From positions 4,092,001 to 4,156,000 of the forward strand of contig NZ_CP043568.1 of the NCBI RefSeq assembly GCF_014076415.1: a DNA stretch of 64,000 nucleotides, read 5' to 3'. Below the pieces are notes generated by a model. That model was given only the letters and a program-made list of their open reading frames with translations. It did not search any database and was not told where the DNA came from. This DNA is from Comamonas testosteroni. Its GTDB lineage: Bacteria; Pseudomonadota; Gammaproteobacteria; Burkholderiales; Burkholderiaceae_C. Of the stretch, positions 56,338 to 64,000 are shown piece by piece. A program made the position numbers and the translations under genes. Each line of letters opens with the position of its first letter. Positions within the stretch are counted from its first letter, which is position 1.

Positions 56338-56580
56338 GCGTCCAATGTAGCAAACCCCTTCACATCGGGCTTCAGGCCCGCAAAGGCCAAGCTCCGCCAC
56401 CGCAGGGATCACGGCGCACAGCCTTGCCGGCGCCAGAGAGGGCCAGGCTTGCTATGCTGTCAGTCACAGTGAAAAAAATGCCCCCAAGGGCTCAGTTCGA
56501 GTAGCTAGGCTGGTAGCCAGAGGCCTTTTTCAAGAATCCGCCCCCTTGGAACCCGCATGCAATAAGGAAAGTTGAAGAAG

Positions 56581-57357
56581 ATGAAAATTGCCACCTGGAA
56601 TGTGAACTCCTTGTCCGTACGGCTGCCGCAGGTGCTGGACTGGCTTGCCGCCAACCCCGTCGATGCACTGGGACTGCAGGAACTCAAGCTCACCGACGAC
56701 AAGTTCCCGCACATGGCGTTCGAGGAAGCTGGCTACAAGGCCGTCAGCCACGGCCAGAAGACCTATAACGGCGTGGCCTGGATCACTCGCGACACGGGGC
56801 GCGATGTGGTGCGCAACATCCCCGGGCTTGACGACGAACAGGCCCGTATCATTGCCACGACCATAGACTCGCCAAACGGCGAAATTCGTCTGATCAACGG
56901 CTACTTCGTCAACGGCCAGGAACCTGGCTCGGAAAAATTTGCCTACAAGATGCGCTGGCTGCAGGCGTTGCACGATTGGATCCAGAACCAGATGGCGCTG
57001 CATCCGCGCCTGGTGCTGGTGGGTGACTTCAATGTGGCACCTGAAGATCGAGACTCCTATGACCCCGTCGGCCTCAAGGACACGATCCACCACACGGTGG
57101 AAGAGCGCGACCATTTCCAGCGTCTGCTGCAGCTGGGCTTGAGCGATGCCTTCCGCATGTTCGAGCAACCGGAGAAAAGCTACTCCTGGTGGGATTACCG
57201 CATGCTGGGCTTTCAGAAGAATCGCGGCCTGCGCATCGACCATATTCTGGTCAGCGAGGCTCTCAAGAGCAAGGTCAGCGCCTGCAGCGTGGATCGTATT
57301 CCGCGAAAGAACAAACAGCCCAGCGACCACGCCCCCGTGATTGTCACACTGGACTGA
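56581..57357 (+). CDS. xthA: Exodeoxyribonuclease III
   Basis: AP endonuclease and 3'-5' exonuclease of base-excision repair. 258 residues: MKIATWNVNSLSVRLPQVLDWL, Glu34 in LGLQELKLTDDKFP, YNGVAWITR, LVGDFNVAPEDRDSYDP and SDHAPVIVTLD with the catalytic Asp/His. The ATG at 56581 is used; a TTG at 56572 (three codons earlier) lies closer to AAGGAAAG and is a real alternative. Confidence 0.95.
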   Translation: MKIATWNVNSLSVRLPQVLDWLAANPVDALGLQELKLTDDKFPHMAFEEAGYKAVSHGQKTYNGVAWITRDTGRDVVRNIPGLDDEQARIIATTIDSPNGEIRLINGYFVNGQEPGSEKFAYKMRWLQALHDWIQNQMALHPRLVLVGDFNVAPEDRDSYDPVGLKDTIHHTVEERDHFQRLLQLGLSDAFRMFEQPEKSYSWWDYRMLGFQKNRGLRIDHILVSEALKSKVSACSVDRIPRKNKQPSDHAPVIVTLD

Positions 57358-57368
57358 GGCGCGGCGGA

Positions 57369-58118
57369 TCAGACGGCGCCATGGCTCAGCCACTGCAAGG
57401 CCTGCAACTGGCCGCGCAACAACATCACATGGCGTTTGAGCAGCTTGGCGACTTTGACCGGCAAATCCAGCTGAACAGCGTGCTCCGTGTGCTCCAGCCA
57501 GGTCTGCAAGCGCCGCAGCACATCCATCCAGGTTTCGGCCACCGTCTCTCCCAGGTAGTCAAGCCATGTCTTGCGCACTCGCTCCAGCAGACCGCCCTCA
57601 TTCAGGGCCAGGGATAGCGGGGCCACCGGAACACCATCAAGAAGCTCCTCCAGCTCGGAAACCAGCTTGTGTGAATCCCGGGAGAAACGACGCAGGGCAT
57701 CGACAGCCATGCTGGAGTCCGCAGTCGTCAAGAACAGCCTGGAGCTTTGCGCAAAACGCAGTCCTGCCTGTAACGCCAGAGCAAGACTGTTCTTCGCCCT
57801 CTGACCCAGTACGACCTCCGCGCAAGGCTTGGACACGGGTGGAACAATCGCGCGGCGCCAGGCTGCCTTGACGGCTGCTCTGACCTGAGACCAGTCCAGC
57901 AGACTGCCCCCGCAATGCAGCGACCAATGCTGGCGTAGTTCGGCCTCCAGGGATTCGAAACTCCTGCTCCTCCCCGAAGCCGTCTGCCGAACCCGATATC
58001 TGCCGGCCTGCCAGCCCAGCAGATAGGCGGGGTAATACTGATCAAAGCTACGCCCCGGGACAAAGTAAGGCTCGCACATATAGCGCTCGTGCCAGAAGGC
58101 CTCCTCGGCCTCCGGCAT
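57369..58118 (-). CDS. Unknown protein downstream of ntrC
   Basis: 249 residues from ATG 58118 (MPEAEEAFWHERYMCEPYFVPGRSFDQYYPAYLLGWQAGRYR); a TTG start at 58226 would add 36 hydrophobic-leaning residues. The first 60 residues resemble a short conserved motif (W-x-x-x-Y/F-x-x-x-PYx-x-G-x-x-F/Y-x-x-Y-x-PAYxxG, then FESLEAELRQHW) that I know from stress-related bacterial proteins without assigned function. The remaining 190 residues are helical and amphipathic with a phasin-like look (SLALALQAGLRFAQSSRLFLTTADSSMAVDALRRFSRDSHKLVSELEELL). No membrane segment. It is on the same strand as ntrBC, 218 bases downstream. Confidence 0.6.
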   Translation of the reverse strand: MPEAEEAFWHERYMCEPYFVPGRSFDQYYPAYLLGWQAGRYRVRQTASGRSRSFESLEAELRQHWSLHCGGSLLDWSQVRAAVKAAWRRAIVPPVSKPCAEVVLGQRAKNSLALALQAGLRFAQSSRLFLTTADSSMAVDALRRFSRDSHKLVSELEELLDGVPVAPLSLALNEGGLLERVRKTWLDYLGETVAETWMDVLRRLQTWLEHTEHAVQLDLPVKVAKLLKRHVMLLRGQLQALQWLSHGAV

Positions 58119-58336
58119 CTGCAGCAATGGCGACAAGGTGTTCGCATCCCGCGGGAAAGACCCCGGTGCAGGCGGGAAAGTGATGGATAAAGGCAAGGCA
58201 GACAACGCAAACAGTCCAATCAACAAAAGGCCTGTTGATTGTTATCCCTGCGCCATCTGCCTCATGTCGTCAACCGTGATTGCACCATGTAGGACTAATG
58301 AAACTCACCCAGAGAGCAAGTAATCACTTCACCGAT

Positions 58337-59887
58337 TCAATCAAAGTTCTCGTTCTCCAACCCCAGTTCCTGCAGCTTTCGGGTGATGGTGTTGCGGCCA
58401 ATCCCCAGCCGGCTGGCGGCCTCCACTCTGCGACCATGCGTGGCGGCCAGAGCTGTTCGCAGCAACTGTGCTTCGAACTGATGGGACAGCTGATCCCATA
58501 CATCGTGGTGGCCTTGCGACAGCAGCTCCTCGGCCTGCTTGCCCAACCCTTCCAGCCAGCCCTCGGTCAATGCCGGAGCTTCGTTCAAAGGCGTTGCCGC
58601 AGTGCCTGGCACGGACATGGCTGCCGCCTCAGGCAGGTTTGCCTTGGAGTGATCCAGGCCCACACCACTGCTCAATGCACCGGCAAAGACTGCCGTGTTC
58701 ATGGATGCAGAGCTGCCCAGCACTTCGGGCGGCAAGTCCTTGAGTGCAATCTGCTGGGCCGGAGCCATGACGGTCAACCAGTGACAGATGTTTTCCAGCT
58801 GGCGCACATTGCCGGGGAAGTTGAAGGCCTGCAGGCGGCTCATGGCGGCCGTGCTCATGCGTTTGGGCTCCACCCCCAGCTGACGCGCGCTTTGCTGCAG
58901 GAAATGCTGGGTCAGCATGGGGACGTCTTCCTTGCGCTCGCGCAACGCAGGCAGGCGCAGGCGAATCACATTCAGACGGTGGAACAAGTCCTCGCGGAAA
59001 GCGCCGTCCTTGACGCGCAGCTCCAGATCCTGGTGCGTCGCCGCGATCACACGCACATGGGCCTTGACAGCCTGATGTCCGCCAACCCGGTAGAAATGAC
59101 CGTCGGAGAGCACCCGCAGCAGACGCGTCTGCAGCTCGAACGGCATGTCGCCGATTTCATCGAGAAACAGCGTACCGCCTTCGGCCTGCTCGAAACGCCC
59201 CCTGCGCTGGGTCTGCGCGCCGGTAAAAGCACCGCGCTCGTGACCGAACAGTTCGGACTCCAGCAGGTCTTTCGGAATGGCAGCGGTATTGATGGCTACG
59301 AACGGTCCACCAGCAACCGGAGAATGCTTGTGCAGCGCTCGTGCCACCAGCTCCTTGCCGGCGCCGGACTCCCCGGTTATCAGCACCGTGACATGACTCT
59401 GACTCAGTCTGCCGATGGCGCGAAACACGTCCTGCATGGCAGGTGCCTGCCCCAACATTTCCGCCTGCACCGGAGCCTGCACATCGGCCACCTCCTCGCG
59501 CTGACTTTCCTCCACGGCACGCCGGATCAGCTCCACAGCCTTGGGTACATCAAATGGCTTGGGCAGATACTCGAAGGCCCCGCGCTGGAATGCAGAGACT
59601 GCGCTGTCCAGATCGGAATAGGCCGTCATGATGATCATGGGCAGTCCGGGCTGCTGCGCCCTGACCTGCTCCAGCAACTCAAGGCCCGAGCCGCCAGGCA
59701 TGCGTATATCGCTGACCAGCACCTGAGGAGCCTGGCGCTCGGGATCGCTGTTGTCCACATCAGCCAGGGCCTTGAGCACATCGCGCGGCTGGGTAAAGCT
59801 GCGAATGGGCCAGCCTTCACGCCCCAATGCTTTTTCAAGCACAAAGCGGATGGAAGGGTCGTCGTCCACAATCCAGATTGGCTTCAT
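58337..59887 (-). CDS. ntrC: Nitrogen regulator NtrC (NR-I)
   Basis: Sigma-54 activator phosphorylated by NtrB under nitrogen limitation. 516 residues: receiver domain with Asp60 in [13 protein letters not shown] and the acidic pocket IVDDDPS, AAA+ domain with Walker A GESGAGKE, the sigma-54 contact loop GAFTGA, Walker [13 protein letters not shown] and the arginine fingers in [11 protein letters not shown], and a C-terminal Fis-type helix-turn-helix ([20 protein letters not shown]). A linker of about 90 residues before the DNA-binding domain is longer than usual. It follows ntrB by 46 bases. Confidence 0.97.
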   Translation of the reverse strand: MKPIWIVDDDPSIRFVLEKALGREGWPIRSFTQPRDVLKALADVDNSDPERQAPQVLVSDIRMPGGSGLELLEQVRAQQPGLPMIIMTAYSDLDSAVSAFQRGAFEYLPKPFDVPKAVELIRRAVEESQREEVADVQAPVQAEMLGQAPAMQDVFRAIGRLSQSHVTVLITGESGAGKELVARALHKHSPVAGGPFVAINTAAIPKDLLESELFGHERGAFTGAQTQRRGRFEQAEGGTLFLDEIGDMPFELQTRLLRVLSDGHFYRVGGHQAVKAHVRVIAATHQDLELRVKDGAFREDLFHRLNVIRLRLPALRERKEDVPMLTQHFLQQSARQLGVEPKRMSTAAMSRLQAFNFPGNVRQLENICHWLTVMAPAQQIALKDLPPEVLGSSASMNTAVFAGALSSGVGLDHSKANLPEAAAMSVPGTAATPLNEAPALTEGWLEGLGKQAEELLSQGHHDVWDQLSHQFEAQLLRTALAATHGRRVEAASRLGIGRNTITRKLQELGLENENFD

Positions 59888-59933
59888 TCGTGCAACATCC
59901 TTCCCTTCTTCTGCATATTGATAATGTCAGGCT

Positions 59934-61043
59934 TTATGGCAGCGGTATCAGGATTCGGAAATCCGTCCTCCCCGGCTGGCTCTCGCATTCGATCAGGCCA
60001 TGGTGACGCTGCACAAAGGTCTGAGCCAGCGTCAGCCCCAGGCCGGATCCGCCGTCTCTGCCTGAAACCAAAGGATAGAAAATCCTTTCCTTGATGGCAT
60101 CTGGCACGCCTGACCCGTTGTCGATTACATGCAATTCCAGTGCCAATCTGTAGCGCTCGCGCCCCAGAGTGACCTGTCTGGCCACACGCGTCCTCAGAAT
60201 GATCTCGGCATCGCCCTCTGCAATGCGCCGCCCCAGCGCCTGGGCCGCGTTCTGAACGATATTGAGCAGGGCCTGTATAAGCTGTGCGCTATCACCTCTG
60301 AACTCGGGAATGGAGATGTCATAGTCACGCGTGATCTTGAGCCCCTGAGGGTGCTCGACCAGCACCAGCGAACGCACGCGCTCGCAGACCTCGTGAATAT
60401 TGACATCGCCCACCTCATGCGGATGGCGATGCGGGGCCAGCAATCTGTCCACCAGCGCCTGCAGGCGATCGGCCTCGTGAATGATGACCGTGGTGTATTC
60501 CAGCAGCTCGGGCGTGACCAGATCCATCTGCAGCAGCTGGGCTGCCCCGCGAATGCCGCCCAGCGGATTCTTGATCTCGTGCGCCAGATTGCGAATCAAC
60601 TCCTTGTTCGCCAGCGCCTGCTCTCGGATGCGCTCCTCGCGATCCTGACGGGCCTGCTGTTCCAGCGGCCACATCTCCACCATGACATGGCCGGCCTTCT
60701 CGGCCAGCGAAACGGCCGCGTGAATCGGCAAAGGTTCCTGCCCCAGACGCAGCAGGCTGGCCTCAAAGCGCAGCGCAGCAAAGTCGTTGGAACGGGCGCC
60801 GCTGAGCGCCTTGTCCAGCAAGGCAGGCTCGGCAAAGCAGGTGGCGAAATCACTGCCCACCATGATGCGGCGCGACTGGCCCAGGGCGTTTTCCAGCGCC
60901 GCATTGACAAAGCGCACCATGCCGTACTCGTCAAGCACGGCAATCAGGGTGCAAAGCCAGTCCAGCGACTGGTAGCCGTGACCGTTGGCCTGATCTGGAT
61001 CAGGCCTGGAGATATCGGGGAGCGGGGCTGCAGTGGAACTCAT
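59934..61043 (-). CDS. ntrB: Nitrogen sensor kinase NtrB (NR-II)
   Basis: Cytosolic histidine kinase that phosphorylates or dephosphorylates NtrC, controlled by PII. 369 residues from ATG 61043: a PAS domain (LIAVLDEYGMVRFVNAALENALGQS), the H box with His155 in RNLAHEIKNPLGGIRGAAQLL, then N, G1 and G2 boxes (QALLNIVQNAAQAL, HVIDNGSGVPDAIKERIFYPLVSGRDGGSGLGLTLAQTFVQRHHG). No membrane helix. It lies 36 bases after the DUF4124 gene. Confidence 0.96.
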   Translation of the reverse strand: MSSTAAPLPDISRPDPDQANGHGYQSLDWLCTLIAVLDEYGMVRFVNAALENALGQSRRIMVGSDFATCFAEPALLDKALSGARSNDFAALRFEASLLRLGQEPLPIHAAVSLAEKAGHVMVEMWPLEQQARQDREERIREQALANKELIRNLAHEIKNPLGGIRGAAQLLQMDLVTPELLEYTTVIIHEADRLQALVDRLLAPHRHPHEVGDVNIHEVCERVRSLVLVEHPQGLKITRDYDISIPEFRGDSAQLIQALLNIVQNAAQALGRRIAEGDAEIILRTRVARQVTLGRERYRLALELHVIDNGSGVPDAIKERIFYPLVSGRDGGSGLGLTLAQTFVQRHHGLIECESQPGRTDFRILIPLP

Positions 61044-61079
61044 TCGATAGACCAAAAATGACCAGCCCCAGGGGCCGGA

Positions 61080-61592
61080 TTAATTGACCGCAGGCAGCCG
61101 GTCCAGCTCTCGCCTGATGCCTGCGATATCACTTTCCTGGCGAGTGATATCGGCCTTCAGCTTGGCCACCCGCTCCGGGTAGCCCTGAGGATTGCGCAAC
61201 TCCAGCGCCGTACGCACGGGGTTGCCATCGTTGTACTCGGCCTTCAACTCGGCCAGTCTGGCCTGGGCCTTGTTCAGCTCGCCTTGCAGGATGGCTCGTG
61301 CATCGGAGTCACGCGCTTTCTGCGCGGCACTGTCGCTGCGGGCCGGCGCCGGCGCGCTCGATGCAGCGCTACTTGCCGGCTTGGGCTTGGCCGCAGCCGC
61401 AGCGGCGTTGCCACCCGAGGGCCTGGTGCCGTGAATCACCGTCACGCCACTGCCATCGACAGGCTTGCATCCCTTGGCCTTGGCCTGCGAAACATTGTTG
61501 GTGTACTCATTGCCGCAGCGGTAGATCACATCCTGGGCAGAAACCAGCCCGGATGCAAGACACAGCAGCGACAACACATAAAACTTCTTCAT
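61080..61592 (-). CDS. Secreted DUF4124-type protein between glnA and ntrB
   Basis: 170 residues. A signal peptide (MKKFYVLSLLCLASGLVSAQ, cut near 19-20) is followed by DVIYRCGNEYTNNVSQAKAKGCKPVDG, a short DUF4124-like module with two Cys, then an Ala/Ser/Pro linker and a coiled-coil tail (QGELNKAQARLAELKAEYND, VAKLKADITRQESDIAGIRRELDRL). So it is periplasmic or exported. Function unknown. It sits inside the glnA-ntrB-ntrC arrangement, on the same strand. Confidence 0.8.
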   Translation of the reverse strand: MKKFYVLSLLCLASGLVSAQDVIYRCGNEYTNNVSQAKAKGCKPVDGSGVTVIHGTRPSGGNAAAAAAKPKPASSAASSAPAPARSDSAAQKARDSDARAILQGELNKAQARLAELKAEYNDGNPVRTALELRNPQGYPERVAKLKADITRQESDIAGIRRELDRLPAVN

Positions 61593-61733
61593 TCGGTCCT
61601 CTCAGGCAGACTGCGGCCGCAAGTCCGCAACACCCTGAGTATCGCTCCAAGCCTGCGGCTTTTATTGACTACTTGACCGCCACCAACCCGTTTGGTTCCT
61701 TTGCTGCTGCCCCCGCAGCAGCGGGTGTGCAAT

Positions 61734-61761
61734 AAAAAAGGCGGCTTGCGCCGCCTTTTTT
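61734..61761 (-). terminator. Terminator after glnA
   Basis: Perfect 12-bp stem AAAAAAGGCGGC/GCCGCCTTTTTT (61734-61745 and 61750-61761) with loop TTGC and T runs on both sides. glnA is thus largely separated from DUF4124-ntrBC, which would depend on readthrough or a promoter in the 61593-61733 gap. Confidence 0.9.
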
Positions 61762-61771
61762 GACCTCTGCT

Positions 61772-63187
61772 TTACAGCGAGAAGTACATATCGTATTCGA
61801 CAGGGTGCACCGACTGGCGATAGCGAGTCACTTCGCCCATCTTCAGTTCGATGTAGGCGTCCAGCATGCTGTCGGAGAACACGCCACCCTTGGTCAGGAA
61901 CGCACGGTCGGCGTCCAGGGCTTCCAGAGCCTGATCCAGGCTGTGGCAGACGGTAGGCACCAGCTTGTCTTCCTCGGGAGGCAGGTGGTAGAGATCCTTG
62001 GTCGCGGCTTCGCCGGGATGGATCTTGTTTTCCACGCCGTCCAGGCCGGCCATCAGCAGAGCTGCGAAACCCAGGTAGGGGTTCATCAGAGGATCGGGGA
62101 AGCGAGCTTCCACGCGACGTGCCTTGGGGTTGCTGACGTAAGGAATACGGATGGAGGCCGAGCGGTTCTTGGCCGAGTAAGCCAGCTTCACGGGCGCTTC
62201 GAAGCCGGGAACCAGACGCTTGTAGCTGTTGGTGCCGGGGTTGGTGATGGCGTTCAGCGCACGAGCGTGCTTGATGATGCCGCCGATGTAGTACAGGGCG
62301 AAGTCGGACAGACCGGCATAGCCGTCGCCGGCGAACAGGTTCTTGCCATCCTTCCACACGGACTGGTGCACGTGCATGCCGGAGCCGTTATCGCCAGCGT
62401 AGGGCTTGGGCATGAAGGTTGCCGTCTTGCCGTAGGTGTTGGCCACGTTCCAGATGATGTACTTCTGCAGCTGCGTCCAGTCGGCACGCTCGACCAGAGT
62501 CGAAAAGCGTGTGCCGATTTCGTTCTGACCGGCGCCAGCCACTTCGTGGTGGAACACTTCGACAGGAATGCCGACCGCTTCCAGCAGCAGCGACATCTCT
62601 GCACGCATGTCCTGGGTGCTGTCGACTGGAGGAACGGGGAAGTAGCCACCCTTGACGCGAGGACGGTGACCACGGTTACCGGTTTCGAACTTGGTGCCGG
62701 TGTTCCAGGGAGCCTCGTATTCTTCGATTTCGAAGAAGGGGTTGTGAGGCTCGGTGCCCCAGCGCACGCCGTCGAAGATGAAGAATTCGGGTTCGGGACC
62801 GAAGTAAGCTGTATCGCCCAGGCCGGAAGCCTTCAGGTAGGCTTCGGCACGCTTGGCGATGGAGCGGGGATCGCGGTCGTAGGCCTTGCCGTCACCGGGT
62901 TCGATCACATCGCACTGCAGAATCAGTGTGGTTTCTTCGAAGAAGGGATCGATATTGGCAGTGTTGGGATCGGGAACCAGCTGCATGTCCGAGGCTTCGA
63001 TACCTTTCCAGCCGGCAACGGAAGAACCGTCGAAAGCATGGCCCGAGGTGAACTTGTCCTCGTCGAAGTGCGACACGGGCACGGTCACATGCTGTTCCTT
63101 GCCGCGGGTATCGGTAAAGCGCAGGTCCACGAACTTGACCTCGTTATCCTGCACCATCTGCATCACGTCTGCAACGGTCTTCGCCAT
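61772..63187 (-). CDS. glnA: Glutamine synthetase, type I
   Basis: Makes glutamine from glutamate, ammonia and ATP, the main ammonia-assimilation route. 471 residues, GSI-beta type: [28 protein letters not shown], the metal and substrate loops ([48 protein letters not shown]), [15 protein letters not shown] [26 protein letters not shown], and the adenylylation site Tyr400 in DLYHLPPEE. The ATG has AGGAGA eight to nine bases upstream. Its control region is a sigma-54 promoter with upstream NtrC boxes. Confidence 0.98.
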   Translation of the reverse strand: MAKTVADVMQMVQDNEVKFVDLRFTDTRGKEQHVTVPVSHFDEDKFTSGHAFDGSSVAGWKGIEASDMQLVPDPNTANIDPFFEETTLILQCDVIEPGDGKAYDRDPRSIAKRAEAYLKASGLGDTAYFGPEPEFFIFDGVRWGTEPHNPFFEIEEYEAPWNTGTKFETGNRGHRPRVKGGYFPVPPVDSTQDMRAEMSLLLEAVGIPVEVFHHEVAGAGQNEIGTRFSTLVERADWTQLQKYIIWNVANTYGKTATFMPKPYAGDNGSGMHVHQSVWKDGKNLFAGDGYAGLSDFALYYIGGIIKHARALNAITNPGTNSYKRLVPGFEAPVKLAYSAKNRSASIRIPYVSNPKARRVEARFPDPLMNPYLGFAALLMAGLDGVENKIHPGEAATKDLYHLPPEEDKLVPTVCHSLDQALEALDADRAFLTKGGVFSDSMLDAYIELKMGEVTRYRQSVHPVEYDMYFSL

Positions 63188-63238
63188 TAGATCTCTCCTG
63201 CCAACTTTGGCTGATCAAATAAAGAATGAATAGTATCT

Positions 63239-63255
63239 AGCAGTTTGCGTGCCAA
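63239..63255 (-). promoter_or_regulatory. Sigma-54 promoter of glnA
   Basis: On minus: TTGGCACGCAAACTGCT. The invariant GG and GC are separated by exactly ten bases and the -24 block TTGGCACG matches the consensus. It lies about 50 bases upstream of the glnA ATG. Confidence 0.9.
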
Positions 63256-63409
63256 CTCGACCTCAGTGCCTCACAACAACATCTGCGCACCGAAACCGAG
63301 CCTTGGTGTAAAGATATTCGGCACAAGACATAAGCACTTAACAGAGCTGTATCTGCAAACTGCACCAAACAGACGCGCATTGTCTCACTGCCAGAGCACG
63401 TCTCACAGC

Positions 63410-63426
63410 TGCACCAACTTGGTGAA
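63410..63426. promoter_or_regulatory. NtrC binding site (weaker)
   Basis: TGCACCAACTTGGTGAA, one mismatch in the right half to the TGCACCA-N3-TGGTGCA palindrome. Centre 23 bases from the stronger site and about 160 bases upstream of the sigma-54 promoter, a normal enhancer distance. Confidence 0.8.
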
Positions 63427-63432
63427 CATATT

Positions 63433-63449
63433 TGCACCAAGATGGTGCA
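63433..63449. promoter_or_regulatory. NtrC binding site (perfect)
   Basis: TGCACCAAGATGGTGCA, a perfect NtrC palindrome about 185 bases upstream of the sigma-54 promoter. Further half sites (TGCACCA at 63361-63367 with the preceding base run, TGGTGCA at 63471-63477) flank it, so NtrC could bind as a higher oligomer. Confidence 0.88.
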
Positions 63450-63509
63450 TTTCTGAAATAAGATTGTTTTTGGTGCATGACACCTGATTCAACCTGCAGC
63501 AGATGCTGC

Positions 63510-64000
63510 TCAGCGAGCCACCGAAGCTGCAGCATCCGAATCATCTGCACCAGGTGCAAACGGGACCTGCGGGTCCGCAGCATTCGGCATGGTCTGCGCC
63601 CTCATCTGCTCCAGCGCAGCCAGGCAGAAGTGAGCAAACCACAGTGCAGAGAAGGCAAACACCAGCGCATAAATCCAGATCGCAATCGGAACCAGAATCC
63701 AGAAAGCGGCCAGGAACAGCAGCCCGGAAATCCAGACCACACCGGGTGCTGCGCCCAGATAGCCGCAGATCACCCCCATCAGGATGAGCGACATGCGGTG
63801 ACGGGCAAAAAGGGCCCGGCGCTCGTTCTTGCTGGCATGCTCGGACAAGGCGTCAAATGCCATCACCCGGTAAGTGAGCCACCCCCAGATCAAAGGTGCC
63901 ACCACCAGCATCAGCGGCGGGAACACCCAGAGCGGCAGAGTGACAAACAAGGCCAGCAGCGCAATCAGCGTGGAGCCACCCGACCAGATCAGGCTGGCGA
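63510..64000 (-). CDS. EI24-domain membrane protein, 5' end beyond the window
   Basis: At least 163 C-terminal residues; the frame stays open through the window edge. Hydrophobic segments (PLWVFPPLMLVVAPLIWGWLTYRVMAFDAL, LILMGVICGYLGAAPGVVWISGLLFLAAFWILVPIAIWIYALVFAFSALWFAHFCL) and the block TYRVMAFDALSEHASKNER fit the EI24/CysZ family of membrane proteins. CysZ proteins import sulfate; betaproteobacterial EI24 proteins are not characterised. The tail after residue 130 is a short acidic, Ala-rich extension. It is divided from glnA by the 320-base nitrogen-control region. Confidence 0.8.
   Translation of the reverse strand, partial: ASLIWSGGSTLIALLALFVTLPLWVFPPLMLVVAPLIWGWLTYRVMAFDALSEHASKNERRALFARHRMSLILMGVICGYLGAAPGVVWISGLLFLAAFWILVPIAIWIYALVFAFSALWFAHFCLAALEQMRAQTMPNAADPQVPFAPGADDSDAAASVAR

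Overview
The window looks like a chromosomal segment of a Comamonadaceae betaproteobacterium, most likely Comamonas. This is inferred from high GC, leucine CTG dominance, the gene order lpxB-lpxA-fabZ-lpxD-skp-bamA-rseP-dxr-cdsA-uppS-frr-pyrH-tsf-rpsB, and protein sequences of familiar betaproteobacterial type. It is mostly core genome. I see no insertion sequence, prophage, integrase or CRISPR array.

Layout. 1-19.5 kb, all on the minus strand: carAB, a SpoU/TrmH methyltransferase, rnhB, and the long envelope and translation cluster (lipid A, outer-membrane assembly, isoprenoid and phospholipid precursors, ribosome recycling, UMP kinase, EF-Ts, S2). 19.7-25.5 kb: an amidase and the NAD(P)HX repair enzyme on plus, convergent with RNase R. 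25.5-26.8 kb: six identical tRNA-Leu(CAG) genes on plus, five of them in a 228-bp tandem repeat in which each unit carries its own terminator and TATAAT box. 26.9-33.7 kb: two very long minus-strand genes (a DUF349 coiled-coil protein and a DUF748/AsmA-like protein). 33.7-34.5 kb: a non-coding stretch with a LexA-like palindrome and several terminator hairpins, leading into a lytic transglycosylase. 35.5-37.4 kb: a ZTP riboswitch, glyA and nrdR. 37.5-41.2 kb, minus: a lipoprotein 5'-nucleotidase, aroC and a CBS-domain protein. 41.5-46.0 kb, plus: a MetY-like enzyme followed by a HEAT-type protein, an alpha/beta hydrolase and an orphan PoNi-like (DUF1911) immunity homologue. 46-53 kb: mixed housekeeping and membrane genes, including a BrkB/YihY protein with an unusually long N-terminal tail and a LysR regulator divergent from a glycolate-oxidase-type FAD enzyme. 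53.3-57.4 kb: thyA, folA, a metallophosphoesterase, a small DUF333 lipoprotein and an exonuclease III. 57.4-64 kb, minus: an unknown protein, ntrC, ntrB, a DUF4124 protein, glnA with a textbook sigma-54/NtrC control region, and a truncated EI24-domain gene at the window edge.

How the parts fit. The first third builds the envelope and links it to translation. thyA/folA and glyA/nrdR form two one-carbon and nucleotide nodes, the second controlled by a purine-pathway alarmone riboswitch. The last segment is the nitrogen-control module with its own enhancer sites. The least explained signals are the tRNA-Leu satellite array, two copies of a 75-77 bp three-way-junction repeat (4748-4824 and 18582-18656), the non-coding region around 33.7-34.5 kb, and the PoNi-like operon.
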